Part shown: piece by piece, positions 12,677-23,659 of the stretch | How positions within the stretch are numbered: the stretch's first letter is position 1 | Layout: each line of letters begins with the position of its first letter | DNA from: Tanypteryx hageni | Taxonomy: Eukaryota > Arthropoda > Insecta > Odonata > Petaluridae | Direction: 5' to 3' | Length of the DNA: 64,000 nt | Assembly: GCA_028673005.1 (NCBI GenBank) | Contig: CM054114.1 | Coordinates: forward strand, 125,269,307 to 125,333,306 | The notes under the pieces: generated by a model | What the model was told of the DNA's origin: nothing | Databases searched by the model: none | What the model saw: the letters and a program-made list of their open reading frames with translations, nothing else | Translations under genes and position numbers: made by a program

Positions 12677-13696
12677 TTATACACTTAGTCTGTCAACTCA
12701 TCATAATACCGAAACATGTTCTAAATTAATATAAGCGCTAAAAGCGTGCTAATGTGACCACACTGTTTTAAAGAAAACGTGCTTCCACCTCTAGTTTTAG
12801 CAAGGGTATCTTACCTGCTTCCATAATGTAATTGGACAGCGTGAAATTCAGCCTTAATTACCAGTTTTCTTGCCCTTAATTTTACCCTAGCGGAAAATTA
12901 CACGAGTTGCATCGAGATAAATCATTCATCAGGTGGTGTGCCGATATTATGCGCTCGATTTAATAATGCATAGTTACGTTTCTAATAAATCCTTAAATCC
13001 TTTTCGCGCGCCACACTAAAGGACGTGATTCATTACCAATACCGTATTCCACTAAGTAATGGTATCGTTGATTAACGGTCGGGTGCATGCAGGAACACAG
13101 AGGGAGAGAGAGCATAAAAAAAGGACGAAGACCTCTTCGTTTAATGCAGCAAAATAAAACGGCGAGAAACAGCTGAGCGGCGCCACGCCTTCCAGTCCAA
13201 GGCAAACGGACAACTTCTTCTTTCTTTTTTAATTAGATAAATTAAAAAACCTTTTTCAACAGATTACGCTGTATACGCCTTCCTCTATTAGCAAAACCGA
13301 CTGGTGTTATCCATCTTACAAAAAAAGAGAAACAATGACATCATTTATATTTTTGGAACGCTGACGTTAACAGTTGTTTCGTTGGAAGATACAAAAGTAT
13401 TTCCTATCATTTTTATTTATTAGAAAAAGATTTTTCAAGAGATTTAAAAAAACTTCAAGGGATCATAGGTTAAATTATTTTTTATCGTTCGTAAAAGAAA
13501 AATGAAAGTTTCTTTCCTCTCCACCCATGAAAAAACAATGTTTGTCTTATTTCACGGGATCCTCAAAACATAAATTACTTTGCGTACCATTCGGAGGTTT
13601 GCTCACTCGATTCAGATTATTACGTACAATTTTCCGTTTTGTTGGGTCGTCCTGCCTTTCTTGCTCAGTAATTATTGCAATAAAAGCGGAGAATTC

Positions 13697-14571
13697 AGTC
13701 AAGCCTTTTTATTTTTAATTTCCAAAACTTAATGAATTTATAAGAATAAAGCAATACGCTGGTTATTTCATGCTGGACAAAACCAATATTTTTACCTATC
13801 ATTGCAGGTGACCCATCAGTAGTCACAGAAAACAATTTATTCTTTAGATCAAACTCCTTCCCATTTTCAATATCTGTAAACATAGAATAGGCCTTAAAAA
13901 TATCTTCACCTTTTGTGGTTCCGAACATCGGATAAACGGCATACACTTCTTCTATCACTGAGTTTCGCTCTGCTGAATAAAATCTTGCAACTAATGTCAA
14001 ACGGGCAACATCATTTATGTCTGTGCTTTCGTCAAGAGTAAAACTAACAACGTCACATTTGCACAAGTTATTCTTAAACTGCTCATCAATATTGTCAACT
14101 AAAGAACCTAAGCGACGCTGGACACTTCGATCTGAAAGCAGCACATCTCGAATTTTAGATATAATATCCTTTTTGCTATAAAAACTTTCAAAAATTTATT
14201 CAGCACATAGCAAATAGCTTTCTTTCAAAAACTCACCATCAGTAAATGGCTTACCTTTACGAACAATGCACAATGCAGCTGTATAGCTTGCTTTGGAGGA
14301 ATTTTCATGTGCTTTCAAAAATTTCACAAAACCACCCTTTTGTATTTTGAACGACACAACAGTTTTTATACATATGTTCAGTTCTACGTGCGATGTCTAT
14401 CTGTGATAAAGACAATTTATGTTTTGTTTTATAATGTCTTTGGGCACTAGAAGTATGTGAAACAATATCTTCACTGCATAAGGCACACACAACTCGTTCA
14501 CCTTGCTTTACAAAACCGTACTTGTCTCTCCATTCTTCCTGTAACAGTCATGATTTCTTTGGCTTTGACAT
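13697..14571 (-). pseudogene. hAT transposase relic, N-terminal half (ZBED5/SCAND3-like)
   Basis: Read on the minus strand, it starts at an ATG at 14571 with MSKPKKS, then an in-frame stop, then EEWRDKYGFV and a BED-type zinc finger (VCALCSEDIV, then HYKTKHK). After a frameshift near 14330 it continues with KFLKAHENSSKASY and GKPFTDGEF, a stop near 14190, and then 149 codons including FTLDESTDINDVARL and VTTDGSPAM, hallmarks of the domesticated-type hAT proteins ZBED5, SCAND3 and GTF2IRD2. It stops soon after GFVQHEI, so the second half of the catalytic region and the dimerisation domain are missing. It is clearly inactive. Confidence 0.85.
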
Positions 14572-15034
14572 TGTTAAATTAGGGTAATATTAATTGTTTG
14601 TAAATAGGTCACTTTAGAAAGGGGATTAAATCACTCTAACGTAGTTAAGACTCCCACGGCGTTAAAGCTTCTTTACGTTAACATTCGCGATCAGCGAAGG
14701 GAAAAGACGAACTAAAGCTAGCGATGTCTGAGGGATAGAACGACTGATGACATTCACTACATTGTAATTGAGTGGATTCTTCCGCTCCGTCTAAAAAGAT
14801 AATTTACATTGTATCTGAATTATGACCCATTGCATTCAACATTCTTGTAATGCTTGCTTACCTTTTATAAACAAATTCTCTTTCATTAATTTTCTAAGAT
14901 ACGAGGCTAGACATATTAGCGATCGCTAACGCTTGTGTAATGCATTAACTACGGCCTTTACGACATCGTGGCTGTTAATTTAAAATTGCTATCATATATT
15001 ATTGTTCTTCATAGTATATACAATTTTGCAGTTT

Positions 15035-15087
15035 CTTCGCGTGCCACCCAAAATCTCTTCGCGTGCTACAGGGTGGCACGCGTGCCC
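15035..15087 (-). mobile_element. Probable 5' end of the 13.7-15.1 kb hAT element
   Basis: On the minus strand the sequence CAGGGGCACGCGTGCC is followed by a GC-rich, partly palindromic stretch (GGTGGCACGCG). hAT ends usually begin CAG and are followed by such subterminal repeats. It lies about 500 bases upstream of the transposase start. Confidence 0.5.
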
Positions 15088-15097
15088 CTGTTCTAGA

Positions 15098-15345
15098 CCA
15101 AAAAGTGATGGTCAATTTTTTCTAATTTTAATTTGCGAAATAATGAAGTTCTGCACGTCGAAAAATCGCTTTTTAGGTGATTTCTTTAGGGGAAACAGAA
15201 ATTATATCCGGGTGTCGAGTTTTTCGGAGCTTTTTTCATCATTGACTTTTGATGCGTGATTGAAGCATTCCTGCTAAATTTCAGCCTTCTACCTAGTCGA
15301 AAAGTTCGTTAAAGCAGGTTAAAAAAGGCGTTACACATATAGCAA
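15098..15345 (+). repeat. Dispersed repeat module, copy A
   Basis: About 245 bases match 34772-35012 with many substitutions. Shared blocks include GATGGTCAATTTTT, CTGCACGTCGAAAA, ATGCGTGA.TGAAG and CTACCTAGTCG. A shorter third copy is at 5285-5400. Confidence 0.7.
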
Positions 15346-15925
15346 CGAATATGCATTTTACTTGTAGGATTATTTTTATTATATAATTTTTATAACCTAT
15401 ATTTCTCAACTGCAACCCCGAGCAGGAATATCTTATCGAAAATCCAGTCTTCGGGTCAATCCCGATGAGATGGCAACATGCGACGACTATTCCTGTATAT
15501 TAAGTTCTAAACGTGTACGCTAGGGAGAGAACATAACAAAATCTACATAAAAGCCAGCCTTTCCTTCGCGCTTTCTCGTCTCACCCATAATCTCAACCCA
15601 TTCCTCCCATTACCTCCTTTTTATTTTCGACAAATACCACCCACAAACATCAAATGCATGAACACACCCACCACTTTCCCTCTCTTCACTCCGACCTCCT
15701 TCCCTCTTGATTTCTCCTCCTACGCCGCCCCCACCGGAAACCTCCTTGGACCGTGAATGGAACGATATCGCCCCGCCCTATCTCCCAAGAGGCGGAGGTA
15801 CCGACTTCGATCTGTCCGCTTGATAGCACCCAACCCATCTTGCGAGGCGATGCACGAACCGATGGGAAGAGGGCGGAATGAGGGTGGTCATGTGGCACTT
15901 GGGAAAAGGGAAAATGGAGCAGAGA
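15345..15925. other. Non-coding stretch left of the long purine tract
   Basis: A mixed-composition stretch with CCTCC- and CCCTC-rich patches. Overlapping frames on both strands at 15.7-15.9 kb show no known domain. Confidence 0.35.
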
Positions 15926-17320
15926 TATGGAAAGAGGGAGAAAGAGAGAGAGAGAGAGATGGAATAAAAAGATAGGGAGAGAAAGAGTGGAAGGGAAATA
16001 GAGGAGACGTACAGAGGAGTGGGAGATGGCGAATATTTCATGGATTTGAAGGTGGAGATGAAGATGGAGATATTATAAAAAAGGGGAGGTTGATAAGGGA
16101 AAAGGAAAGAGCAGAGAAAAATGACCCCTCCTTCCTTCTCTTTCCCTCCTTGATCCATTCACTTCTCCCTCTTTATTCTCCCCTCTCTCACACTTCTCTC
16201 TTCTCTCTCTTTCCTCTCTGTCTTTCGTCTTATCCCCTCCTGTATCTCTCTCTTTTTTTCTCTCGCATCCCTCTCTCCTTTTATAACGTAGTAGAATGGG
16301 AAAGAATGAAAAAGAGAAAAAATTAATACCGGGAGTGACAAAAATAAGCAGAGAGAGGATAGAGAGATAGAAAAGGAAAAAGAGAGAGAGGAGACCTGGG
16401 GAGAGAGAAGAGTGAGAGTGGGAGTGAGAATGGGAGAGGTGGATGAGAGGAAGGAGAGGATGGAGTAAGGAGGAAGAAAGAAGGGAGGATAGGGATGGAA
16501 GATAACTGCCGTGAAGTAAGAGATTAAGAGTAAGGAAAGAGAAAAAGGAAAGTATTAAAGCCTAGGTAGAAAAAGGAGTGTTTGAGGAAAAGAGGAGAGG
16601 GCGGAAGACGAGAGAAAAGAGCGCGCGGAGAAGATGACAGGGTGCAAAAGGAGTGGGCGAGAGGAGAGGTTGAAGGAATGAAAGAGGATGGAAAGGAGAG
16701 AAAGAGGAGAGAGAAATGTGAGGAAGGAGAGGGAGAGAAGTTAGAAGGATCGAGTGAGGACTTAGGGAAGGAGAAAGGAAGTAGAAAGGAGAGATGGAGG
16801 AAGAGAAGAAAGGGTGAAAAGGACAGGAGAGAGGGGAGGGAGAGAGGGAATGGCGAGAGGAAAGGGAGATAGGAAAGAGAGATAGGGAAGGGAAAGAGAG
16901 AAGGGATAGAGGGAAGGGGGAAAGGAAGGAATTGAAAGGAGAGAGGAAGGGGAAAGAGAGATGAGAGAGGAAGAGTGAAATTACAGGGGAGCGAGAGAGG
17001 AGAGAGATGGATGACATTAGGGAGAGAGGGAGTAGAGGAAGAAAAACAGAGACAGTACAGAAGAGGCAGAGAAAAGAGAGACGGTATGAGGGAGAGAGGA
17101 GACAGAGGGATTGAGAGGTGAAGAGAAAAAGAGGGAAGGAAGAACGAGATAAGAAACAGAGGATGTAGAAATAGGGAGAGATGAAGGAAAGAGGAGGAAG
17201 GGAGGAGGATAAAAGGATACCGAGAAGAGACAAGAGAGGGAGAGGATGGAGTGTAAAGGAGGGAGATAGGATGGAGAGAAAAAATGAGGGAAGAGAGTGA
17301 ATGGAAGGGAATAATGTTCC
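15926..17320. repeat. Purine tract interrupted by a pyrimidine block
   Basis: GA-rich sequence at 15926-16110, CT-rich at 16120-16280, then GA-rich for about 1 kb. The strand switch means the blocks can pair with one another. A 223-codon minus-strand frame in it is made almost wholly of S, L, P and F and is not a gene. Confidence 0.9.
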
Positions 17321-17607
17321 GAAGGTCTTAGCGGATGGGTAACGAAGAGAGAGCGAGAGATGGGGAGATAAGAGGAGGGATGGAGGGAGGGTGTGACTGT
17401 GGAGGTAGTGGATGCCGGAGGGAGCATAGATGGCTTTCGATGGTGAAAGTGTGGAAGAGTTGTGAAGAGCGGGGATTAGGATGGTACATACGCGTAGGAT
17501 TTAAGGATGCTTCGCCGTGGACATGAGATAAAAGGATAGGCACAACCGTTGCGAGGGATGTCGCGGGTTTATGTGAGATGAAGAACGATGAATATGATAT
17601 AGTGATG

Positions 17608-17640
17608 TGTGTGTGTGTGTGTTTGAGAGAGAGAGAGTAA
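17608..17640. repeat. GT then GA microsatellite
   Basis: A (GT)n run is directly followed by a (GA)n run. Confidence 0.85.
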
Positions 17641-17699
17641 CGCGTAGGGATGCGCATGCGTGCGACCGGGGTTTTTTCGTACTTTGGAAAATGTAAGCG

Positions 17700-20000
17700 A
17701 AGTAGACACGTGGAAATGATAACAAGCCGAGGTGCTTCATATTCGGTGATAAATTTTCCTTAAGTGTGCCGTGTAACTATTTCCTTTTTCCTTCCATTAT
17801 TTCGCTGTAGCATCCATCGGTATTTATTTCGAATTTAATGCATGGGTACGCGATTGTCACTTCATGTAAATTTGTAGAAATGCTGTCTTTTATTCCTGGT
17901 AATTTATAAATAATCCATGTACTTTAAGGAGACCAACTTTTCAGGAAGACAAGGAGGAAAATTTTCAAATATTTTCCGACTAAAAGGAGGGACAGATTGC
18001 AGTGGTTTGTTTGTGGTGCATTTATTGATGAGTCAGCCTTAGATAGATGCAATATATATAAGAGAGCTTGGTGTGACCAGTGAGGGCGTGTTGGACGATT
18101 TAAATGACAATTTGGGATACGAATCAAGATTTTTCAAAAAGTAGGACACAAGTTGTGACATTTAACTAGGCGGGACGAATGAGGAAAAGGTGGGACTGTC
18201 CCTCCAAATTTGGGACAGTTGGTCACGCTAATGTACTTTCCCACCAGGTCTACTAGCAGACTTGAGGCGTCATATTAGAAAAAAATTAAACTATAAACAG
18301 CGAATAGCAAGTTATATGGAGGGATTTTACGTAAGATAAGAAATACATTGCAAATACAAATTACATGACAAAGAACGAAGTCACGATGGTAGCAGTAGGA
18401 GGATTAGATAAATTTTGAAAACCTATCGTAAAAGAGAAATCCTGAAAGGGAACAGAATGAAAAAGACTTAAAGCTCAGTTCCTAAAGTGATCGTTAAAAT
18501 AAATTTCGCTAGCTTTCTGTTCAAAAAATGTTAATTAAAAAAATGTCATTCTTATGATGTGATATAATGGCTGCCAGATAAATGAAAAACAAGAAATCCA
18601 AACCAGGACTAATGCAGACTGGTTTCCCAAAGTTGACGTTCCGAATTGATGACTTATATTGCCAGAAAATGGTTCAGTATGTGTAAATCATTCCAAGGAA
18701 TTCTCATGCCATAAATACCACTTGTAGTTAATAGTTTATCAATGATAGAGAAAAGTTGGAAAACATATTATTAGAGTATTATCAGGTTTAAAATACTAAA
18801 AGCAATGTCAAAATCATTTGCTGACATTACATTTTGCATGTATTTTTTTTAAATAAACGAATTAATTAAATATTGCTGTTCACACGCTAATATGTCTGGA
18901 TCAACTGACCATTGCTGAAGAGTAGTCGAGAGGAAAAAAGATAACCCATTTGTTCACACGTCTATGTTCAGGCCGAGTTCGGTAATAATCGTCTCCATGG
19001 CAACAATCCGATAAAATGCGATTTAAAACGGAAAAAAGGTTTTAGTAGAAATTCAAGAAAATACGATCAATTATCAAAATTCGATGATAAGAATTAGAAT
19101 TTATATTCATGTCCCCTTATAACACTACAAACCACGCTCCGATATCACAATTTTAAGATATTTTTATGTATTAAAGAAAACATCTCTGCACGATGGATTT
19201 GAGTTTTCCTATGTAAAACAAATAGAATAAAAACGTTCCTGGAATCGAACCCGGGACTTCAATCTTTGCCAAATAAAATATAGCCCGGAAGTAGGCTCTC
19301 GCAGCACGAACCTCATATCAAGTTTCATAAAAATAGGTCCATTGACGCAAAAGTTGTTAGTGGGGGAAACACACATACACACAGACACGACTATTTCATA
19401 AAGCTGTTTCCTTTGGAAACCAGCATAAAAACAAAATCTGCGCAGTTACTTTTGGGTGGATCTGGTGAGGTGCGAGGGTTTAAATAACATATTTGATAAC
19501 CATTACACCTTTTGACTCTTTATACCATAAATTAACATCTAATTTTTTAATTTAATTGAGTACGCGATTTGGAAACGTTACTTATGCTGAAAAGTGAATT
19601 CATTTTTTCATAGTTCTGTACCATAATATTCATTAATATAAGAACATTTAAATTGCAAGATGATTTATATTATATGCCTTGTAAAACAATCACTACACAT
19701 GATGTGCAATTAAAAACCTTTAAATATGCTGAAAATTAAAAAGTAACTTTGCAGGACCACTAGTTCATTAAATTTACAACCGGTTTCCCGCTGCGTTACA
19801 GCATCTTCAGTTGAGTGGTGACTCAAATGGTAGATTATAACTTTAAATTACAATTAAAAATGTCACGGGACATAGCTAAAGAGCAAATCATGAAAACTTA
19901 AAATAACTAAACTAATGCATTTCAACCAGCAGGTTAAAGCGCCATGGTTAAAAAAGTTTTGTATTAACCATAGCCGCTCCAAGAAAAAAGGCTTAGGTGC
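17700..20000. other. AT-rich non-coding stretch with old repeats
   Basis: No gene seen. Near 19100-19430 there is a member of the TCGAACCCGGG repeat family. ACCGGTTTCCCGCTGCG with CATCTTCAG at 19780-19812 resembles a type of repeat end seen in many arthropods. Confidence 0.35.
19105..19430 (+). repeat. TCGAACCCGGG-module repeat, copy 1
   Basis: It contains TTTTCCTATGTAAAAC, then GGAATCGAACCCGGGAC, then CAATCTTTGCC and ends with an ACAGACACGAC tail. The minus strand contains a pol III B-box-like GGTTCGATTCC. A diverged copy in the other orientation is at 28740-29060, and another is near 61740. Confidence 0.55.
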
Positions 20001-20015
20001 TCCTACACTCTAATG

Positions 20016-20326
20016 CAGGCATGCCAAACTCGAAGAGGTATCAGGGAGACATTAAAGCAATGGATAGGCCGCATTAAAATTAGAGTTATTTAATGATAGC
20101 CTTATTTGGAAGAAATAGACCTTATCTAAAAAATTAGACGTCTATTTTGCAAATAAAGGATAATTCAGAAACCGCGTAATAGTGTACCTTAATCCCCAAG
20201 AAAAAAATCTTGTCACCTTTATAAAAATAAAGTATTTACAGAAAATCTCCAAAGACTTAGTTGAAACAAAAATTCGCATTCGGGACACAGTAAGGCACAA
20301 AAAAGGCCGCCAGCTTGACATGCCTG
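20016..20326. mobile_element. hAT-type MITE, 311 bp
   Basis: It starts CAGGCATGCCAAACTCG and its reverse-complemented right end is CAGGCATGTCAAGCTGG. Flanks CTCTAATG and CTTTAGTG match at six of eight positions, a plausible decayed 8-bp target duplication. A partial copy lies in reverse orientation at 34481-34765. Confidence 0.82.
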
Positions 20327-20819
20327 CTTTAGTGTCACTAAAACGCACTTCAACTCAATGAGACATCTAAATCCCGTTAATTACCTTGCGCTAGACACTG
20401 TATCAATTACTTTCGAAGAATTGGGACTCCAAAGTCCCGTCGGGACATAAATGGCCAACGGTCAAAAAGTTGATTAATCCCAATTTCAAACGAGAAACAT
20501 GATTAGAACGGCGGATGGCAAAGAGCCTGTAGCGAGAATAGAAAGTTGGGAAAGGGGGCGGAGGGGATATGCAAGCGAAGAGGAGGGTAAGTACGTGTCG
20601 GCGAAGAGGCGGGGAGAAGGGGGAGGAGGGGCGGGATTGCACGTATGAGGATGGTATGGAGGCTGGAGGAAGGAAGATATAAGACAAAAAAGTCACCGAA
20701 ATAAGCTGGGACGGTGGAATGCAACGTGCCTTGAAAACCTTGTGGCTGATCTAAGGCGCGTGAAATCTGGTTTTGGTGCGCTGCAGTCTCTTAAAGGAGA
20801 AAGGAGATCTTAAAGGGGT

Positions 20820-21880
20820 TTGGTCGGAGTTGGGTGACGTGAAGGGGGAGAGAGAATGAGAGAGACCAAAAGGGAATAAAGCTTGCATTGAGCTCATTGG
20901 AGGAGTCGGAAGGAAGGAAGAGGAGTGGGTTTTCTAGGAACGGAGAGGGTGGGAATGATAGCGGGAAAAGCAGTGAGGAGAGAAAAGGAGACAGAACAGA
21001 GAGAGAGAGAGAGAATGCAGGGTGGGTTGGGCTGACAAGAAGGGAGGAGGAAAGAATGAATGAAGGAAAAGAGAGAAGAGAACATGGGATAAGGTGGAAA
21101 TGGCATGTGAAAGGGAGATGCTAGGAGGAAATGAAAGAGGAAAGAGATATGTGGAGGCACAGGAAGGCGGTGCGGGGCAAAGAGGGATAGATGGAAGGGG
21201 GAAGGATAGGAATGTAGTTATAAGGAAAATAGAATTTAGAAAGGGAAAAAAGATAGGAGGTGAGATTGATATAGAAAGAGAGGGTAAGAGGAAAATTAGT
21301 GCTGGGAGTGAAGGGAGAGAGGACGAGGGCAAAGCAAAAGAGAGAAAGAGAGAGAGGGATGGAAAGAAAAAAGAAAAGGATGAGGGAAGAGAGATGAGAA
21401 AGGAATAAAAAAAAGGAGAGTGGAAGGAGGGAGGTATATGAGGTGAGAGAAAGAGGAGAAAGGAAAGGGAAAGGAGAGAGAGGAGAGATGGGAGAGAGAT
21501 GGAGATAAGGAGAGATGATGGAAGGAAGGAGAGAGGAAAGGACGAAGAAAGGATGGAGGGATATAAAGTGGAAAGAAAGTGGAGAGAGGGAAAGAATAGA
21601 AAGAGTAGAGAGAGAGGAGAAACAATGGAGGAAAATAGGAGAAATAGGAAAGATAGAGCAAAGATAGAGGGACGAGGGAGGGAAAGAGAGAGGATGAGAA
21701 AAGGAGGAAGGAGTAAGAGGGAAAAGAAAGAGGGGAGAGGAAGAATAGAGAGTAGAAACGAGAGAAGAGAGATGGGAGAGAGATAGAAGAGTGAAGAGTA
21801 GAGAAAGAGAGAAAAGTAGGGGACAGAAGTAGAGAGAGGAGAGAGTGAGAAATAGGAAGATAAAAAAGAGACAAGAAGAG
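20820..21880. repeat. Long GA-rich purine tract
   Basis: About 1 kb of nearly pure purines. Frames of up to 269 codons on the minus strand consist almost entirely of S, L, P, F and Y and are rejected as genes. Confidence 0.9.
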
Positions 21881-21939
21881 ATTATATTTATGCCGTAAGT
21901 TAACATGGAGGCCAAAAAGTTAAAACTCATTTCTATGTT

Positions 21940-22300
21940 TTCATCGCGTGTCTCAGTTCATCGCTCTCCAAAACAATTCATCTTTTGCGCCAAAATCTCC
22001 GCGAGACATCCTCCATTCTATGAGAGAGCGGACTTTATCTGTTGTTGATGATGTCTTTCGAGACCATAAAGCATCGCACGGGCACGTACAAAGCGTGTCC
22101 ATCCCCCGCCGCAGCCTCTCCGTTTTCTTTTGGTGTTTCGCGGAATCGCCGCTACGCACGCGACGGAATGGAGGCCGGGAATAAATTCTTCCCCTGCCTC
22201 CAGAACTCACGCGGCCGATGCAGAGATAAAAAATTTGGCGTCGAGAATCACTGCCTTCGGTCACGCTATCAGATGCAGCATCGAGCTGTTTTATAAAAAT
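21940..22300. other. GC-richer stretch of unknown role
   Basis: Three overlapping short frames on the two strands, no recognisable domain. Its composition stands out from the AT-rich flank, so an exon or regulatory element is possible. Confidence 0.25.
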
Positions 22301-22805
22301 TAAAGGGTTTTTTATTTAAGCGCCCGCAAAACACTGGCACCGAACAAGTTGTCTGAAATTCGATGTCTTGTCTAGAGCTTGTTGTCGCGCTAATTTTTTC
22401 CCGAGTTTTTCAGCGTTCCCTTTAAAGTGAGCCATGTTAACGGAAATTGGGTTTATGAATGCTGCCATCGGAGCATCAATATCCTGGACGCTTTTTATCG
22501 TTTTTTTAATAGCGCTGTCCTGCTTCGTAAAACTCGTGGAGTTACGCGACTACTTGGTAGATCAAATATCCTTTGCGTAATATATGTACGTGTATATGAA
22601 AACACATTTGCGTCGACTTTCATTTAAATAATATTCTGGAGGTGGACGGTACCCGCTTCGGTGTTTTTTATTTGATACATATTTTTTAAATAAAGGTAGC
22701 GCCCTTTAATTTTCAACCGGTATTTAACAAGTGGGAGAAGAATTGCAGAGAAAATTACATAAGGAGATTTTTCTCACCGACTGCTGTCTTTCTATTGGAA
22801 CAGAG

Positions 22806-22995
22806 CACCGTTTCCCAACCGGTGGTTTGCGTACCCCTAGGGGTTCACGAGAAAAATTTGTTAATGGCGTCCTTTTCACTTTATTGGTTCTACAATGCTA
22901 ACCTATAATTTAATTTCTTTCAAATTAGTTGCATGGTTCTATTTTAAATTTTTTCTTATGCTTCAAGAATTATATTTTAATTTCTTATGTGCAGC
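22806..22995. mobile_element. hAT element end, copy 1
   Basis: It begins CACCGTTTCCCAACCGG, then GTGGTTTGCGTACCC. About 180 bases match 59098-59280, including TTTTCACT.T.TTGGTTC and TTAGTTGCATGGTT. Sequences of the form CAG.GTTTCCCAACC are typical hAT ends. It leads directly into a hAT transposase relic. Confidence 0.75.
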
Positions 22996-23640
22996 TGAAA
23001 TAACGACAATTCTTCACAGTTTTAATGATCAATTGGAATCCAGATTTAATATAAAATTTCTACCAGTAAATGCAGATAATTTATTGAAGAAACTAGAAGA
23101 GAATAATCCGACAGTTAAAGGGGGCGTTCACGGACGAGGTTCAACTATTTAATAGAAATTGCCTTGATTATTTGATCAAATGTAGAAAATTTCTGGGTGG
23201 AATAAATGTTTCTCAATGGACTTTATTAAAAAAGGTAGTAGAATCAATGAAATTAACGAATCAAGTGTCTCTCATAAAGATTGATGAAAATACACTGTTT
23301 GATAGGTTCGGAGACTGAATGAGTACTGCTCAGCTAAGAAGTTTTCTGAATGGTCTGAAAAGAAAATAGAAGTCGACAAAAGATGGGTTTCAGTTTTTTA
23401 AAACCGAATATCTTCCTTGTATTAATTTAAAGATATTGGTTGAAATGGCTTTATGTTTACCTGGGACAATTGCAAGTGTATAGAGTGTATTCTCGTTAAT
23501 TAATGATGTGCGGGACAGTGTAAAGAGCAGTCTTTCTTTGGAAGCATTGGCCTCAATCATAATGATAAAAGTTAACATGCGATCAATTCTCAGAAATGTT
23601 AAATAAAAACGACGATCTTTTGAAAAAGATCCACAGAAAT
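22996..23640 (+). pseudogene. hAT transposase relic, C-terminal half
   Basis: An open stretch (AEITTILHSFNDQLESRF) is followed by broken frames: VSLIKIDENTLFD at about 23265, then near 23412-23600 ILVEMALCLPGTIASV, a stop, VFSLINDVRDSVKSSLS and EALASIIMIKVN. The last block is the conserved hAT C-terminal dimerisation region. The N-terminal and most catalytic parts are absent. It is the opposite half to the relic at 13.7-14.6 kb. Confidence 0.8.
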
Positions 23641-23659
23641 GACACATATTTTAATACAA

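Noticed and set aside
16562..17427. 223- and 136-codon minus-strand frames
   Set aside because: Same compositional artefact in the long purine tract.
21121..21930. 269-codon minus-strand open frame
   Set aside because: S/L/P/F-only composition over a GA tract; no start context, domain or splice signals.
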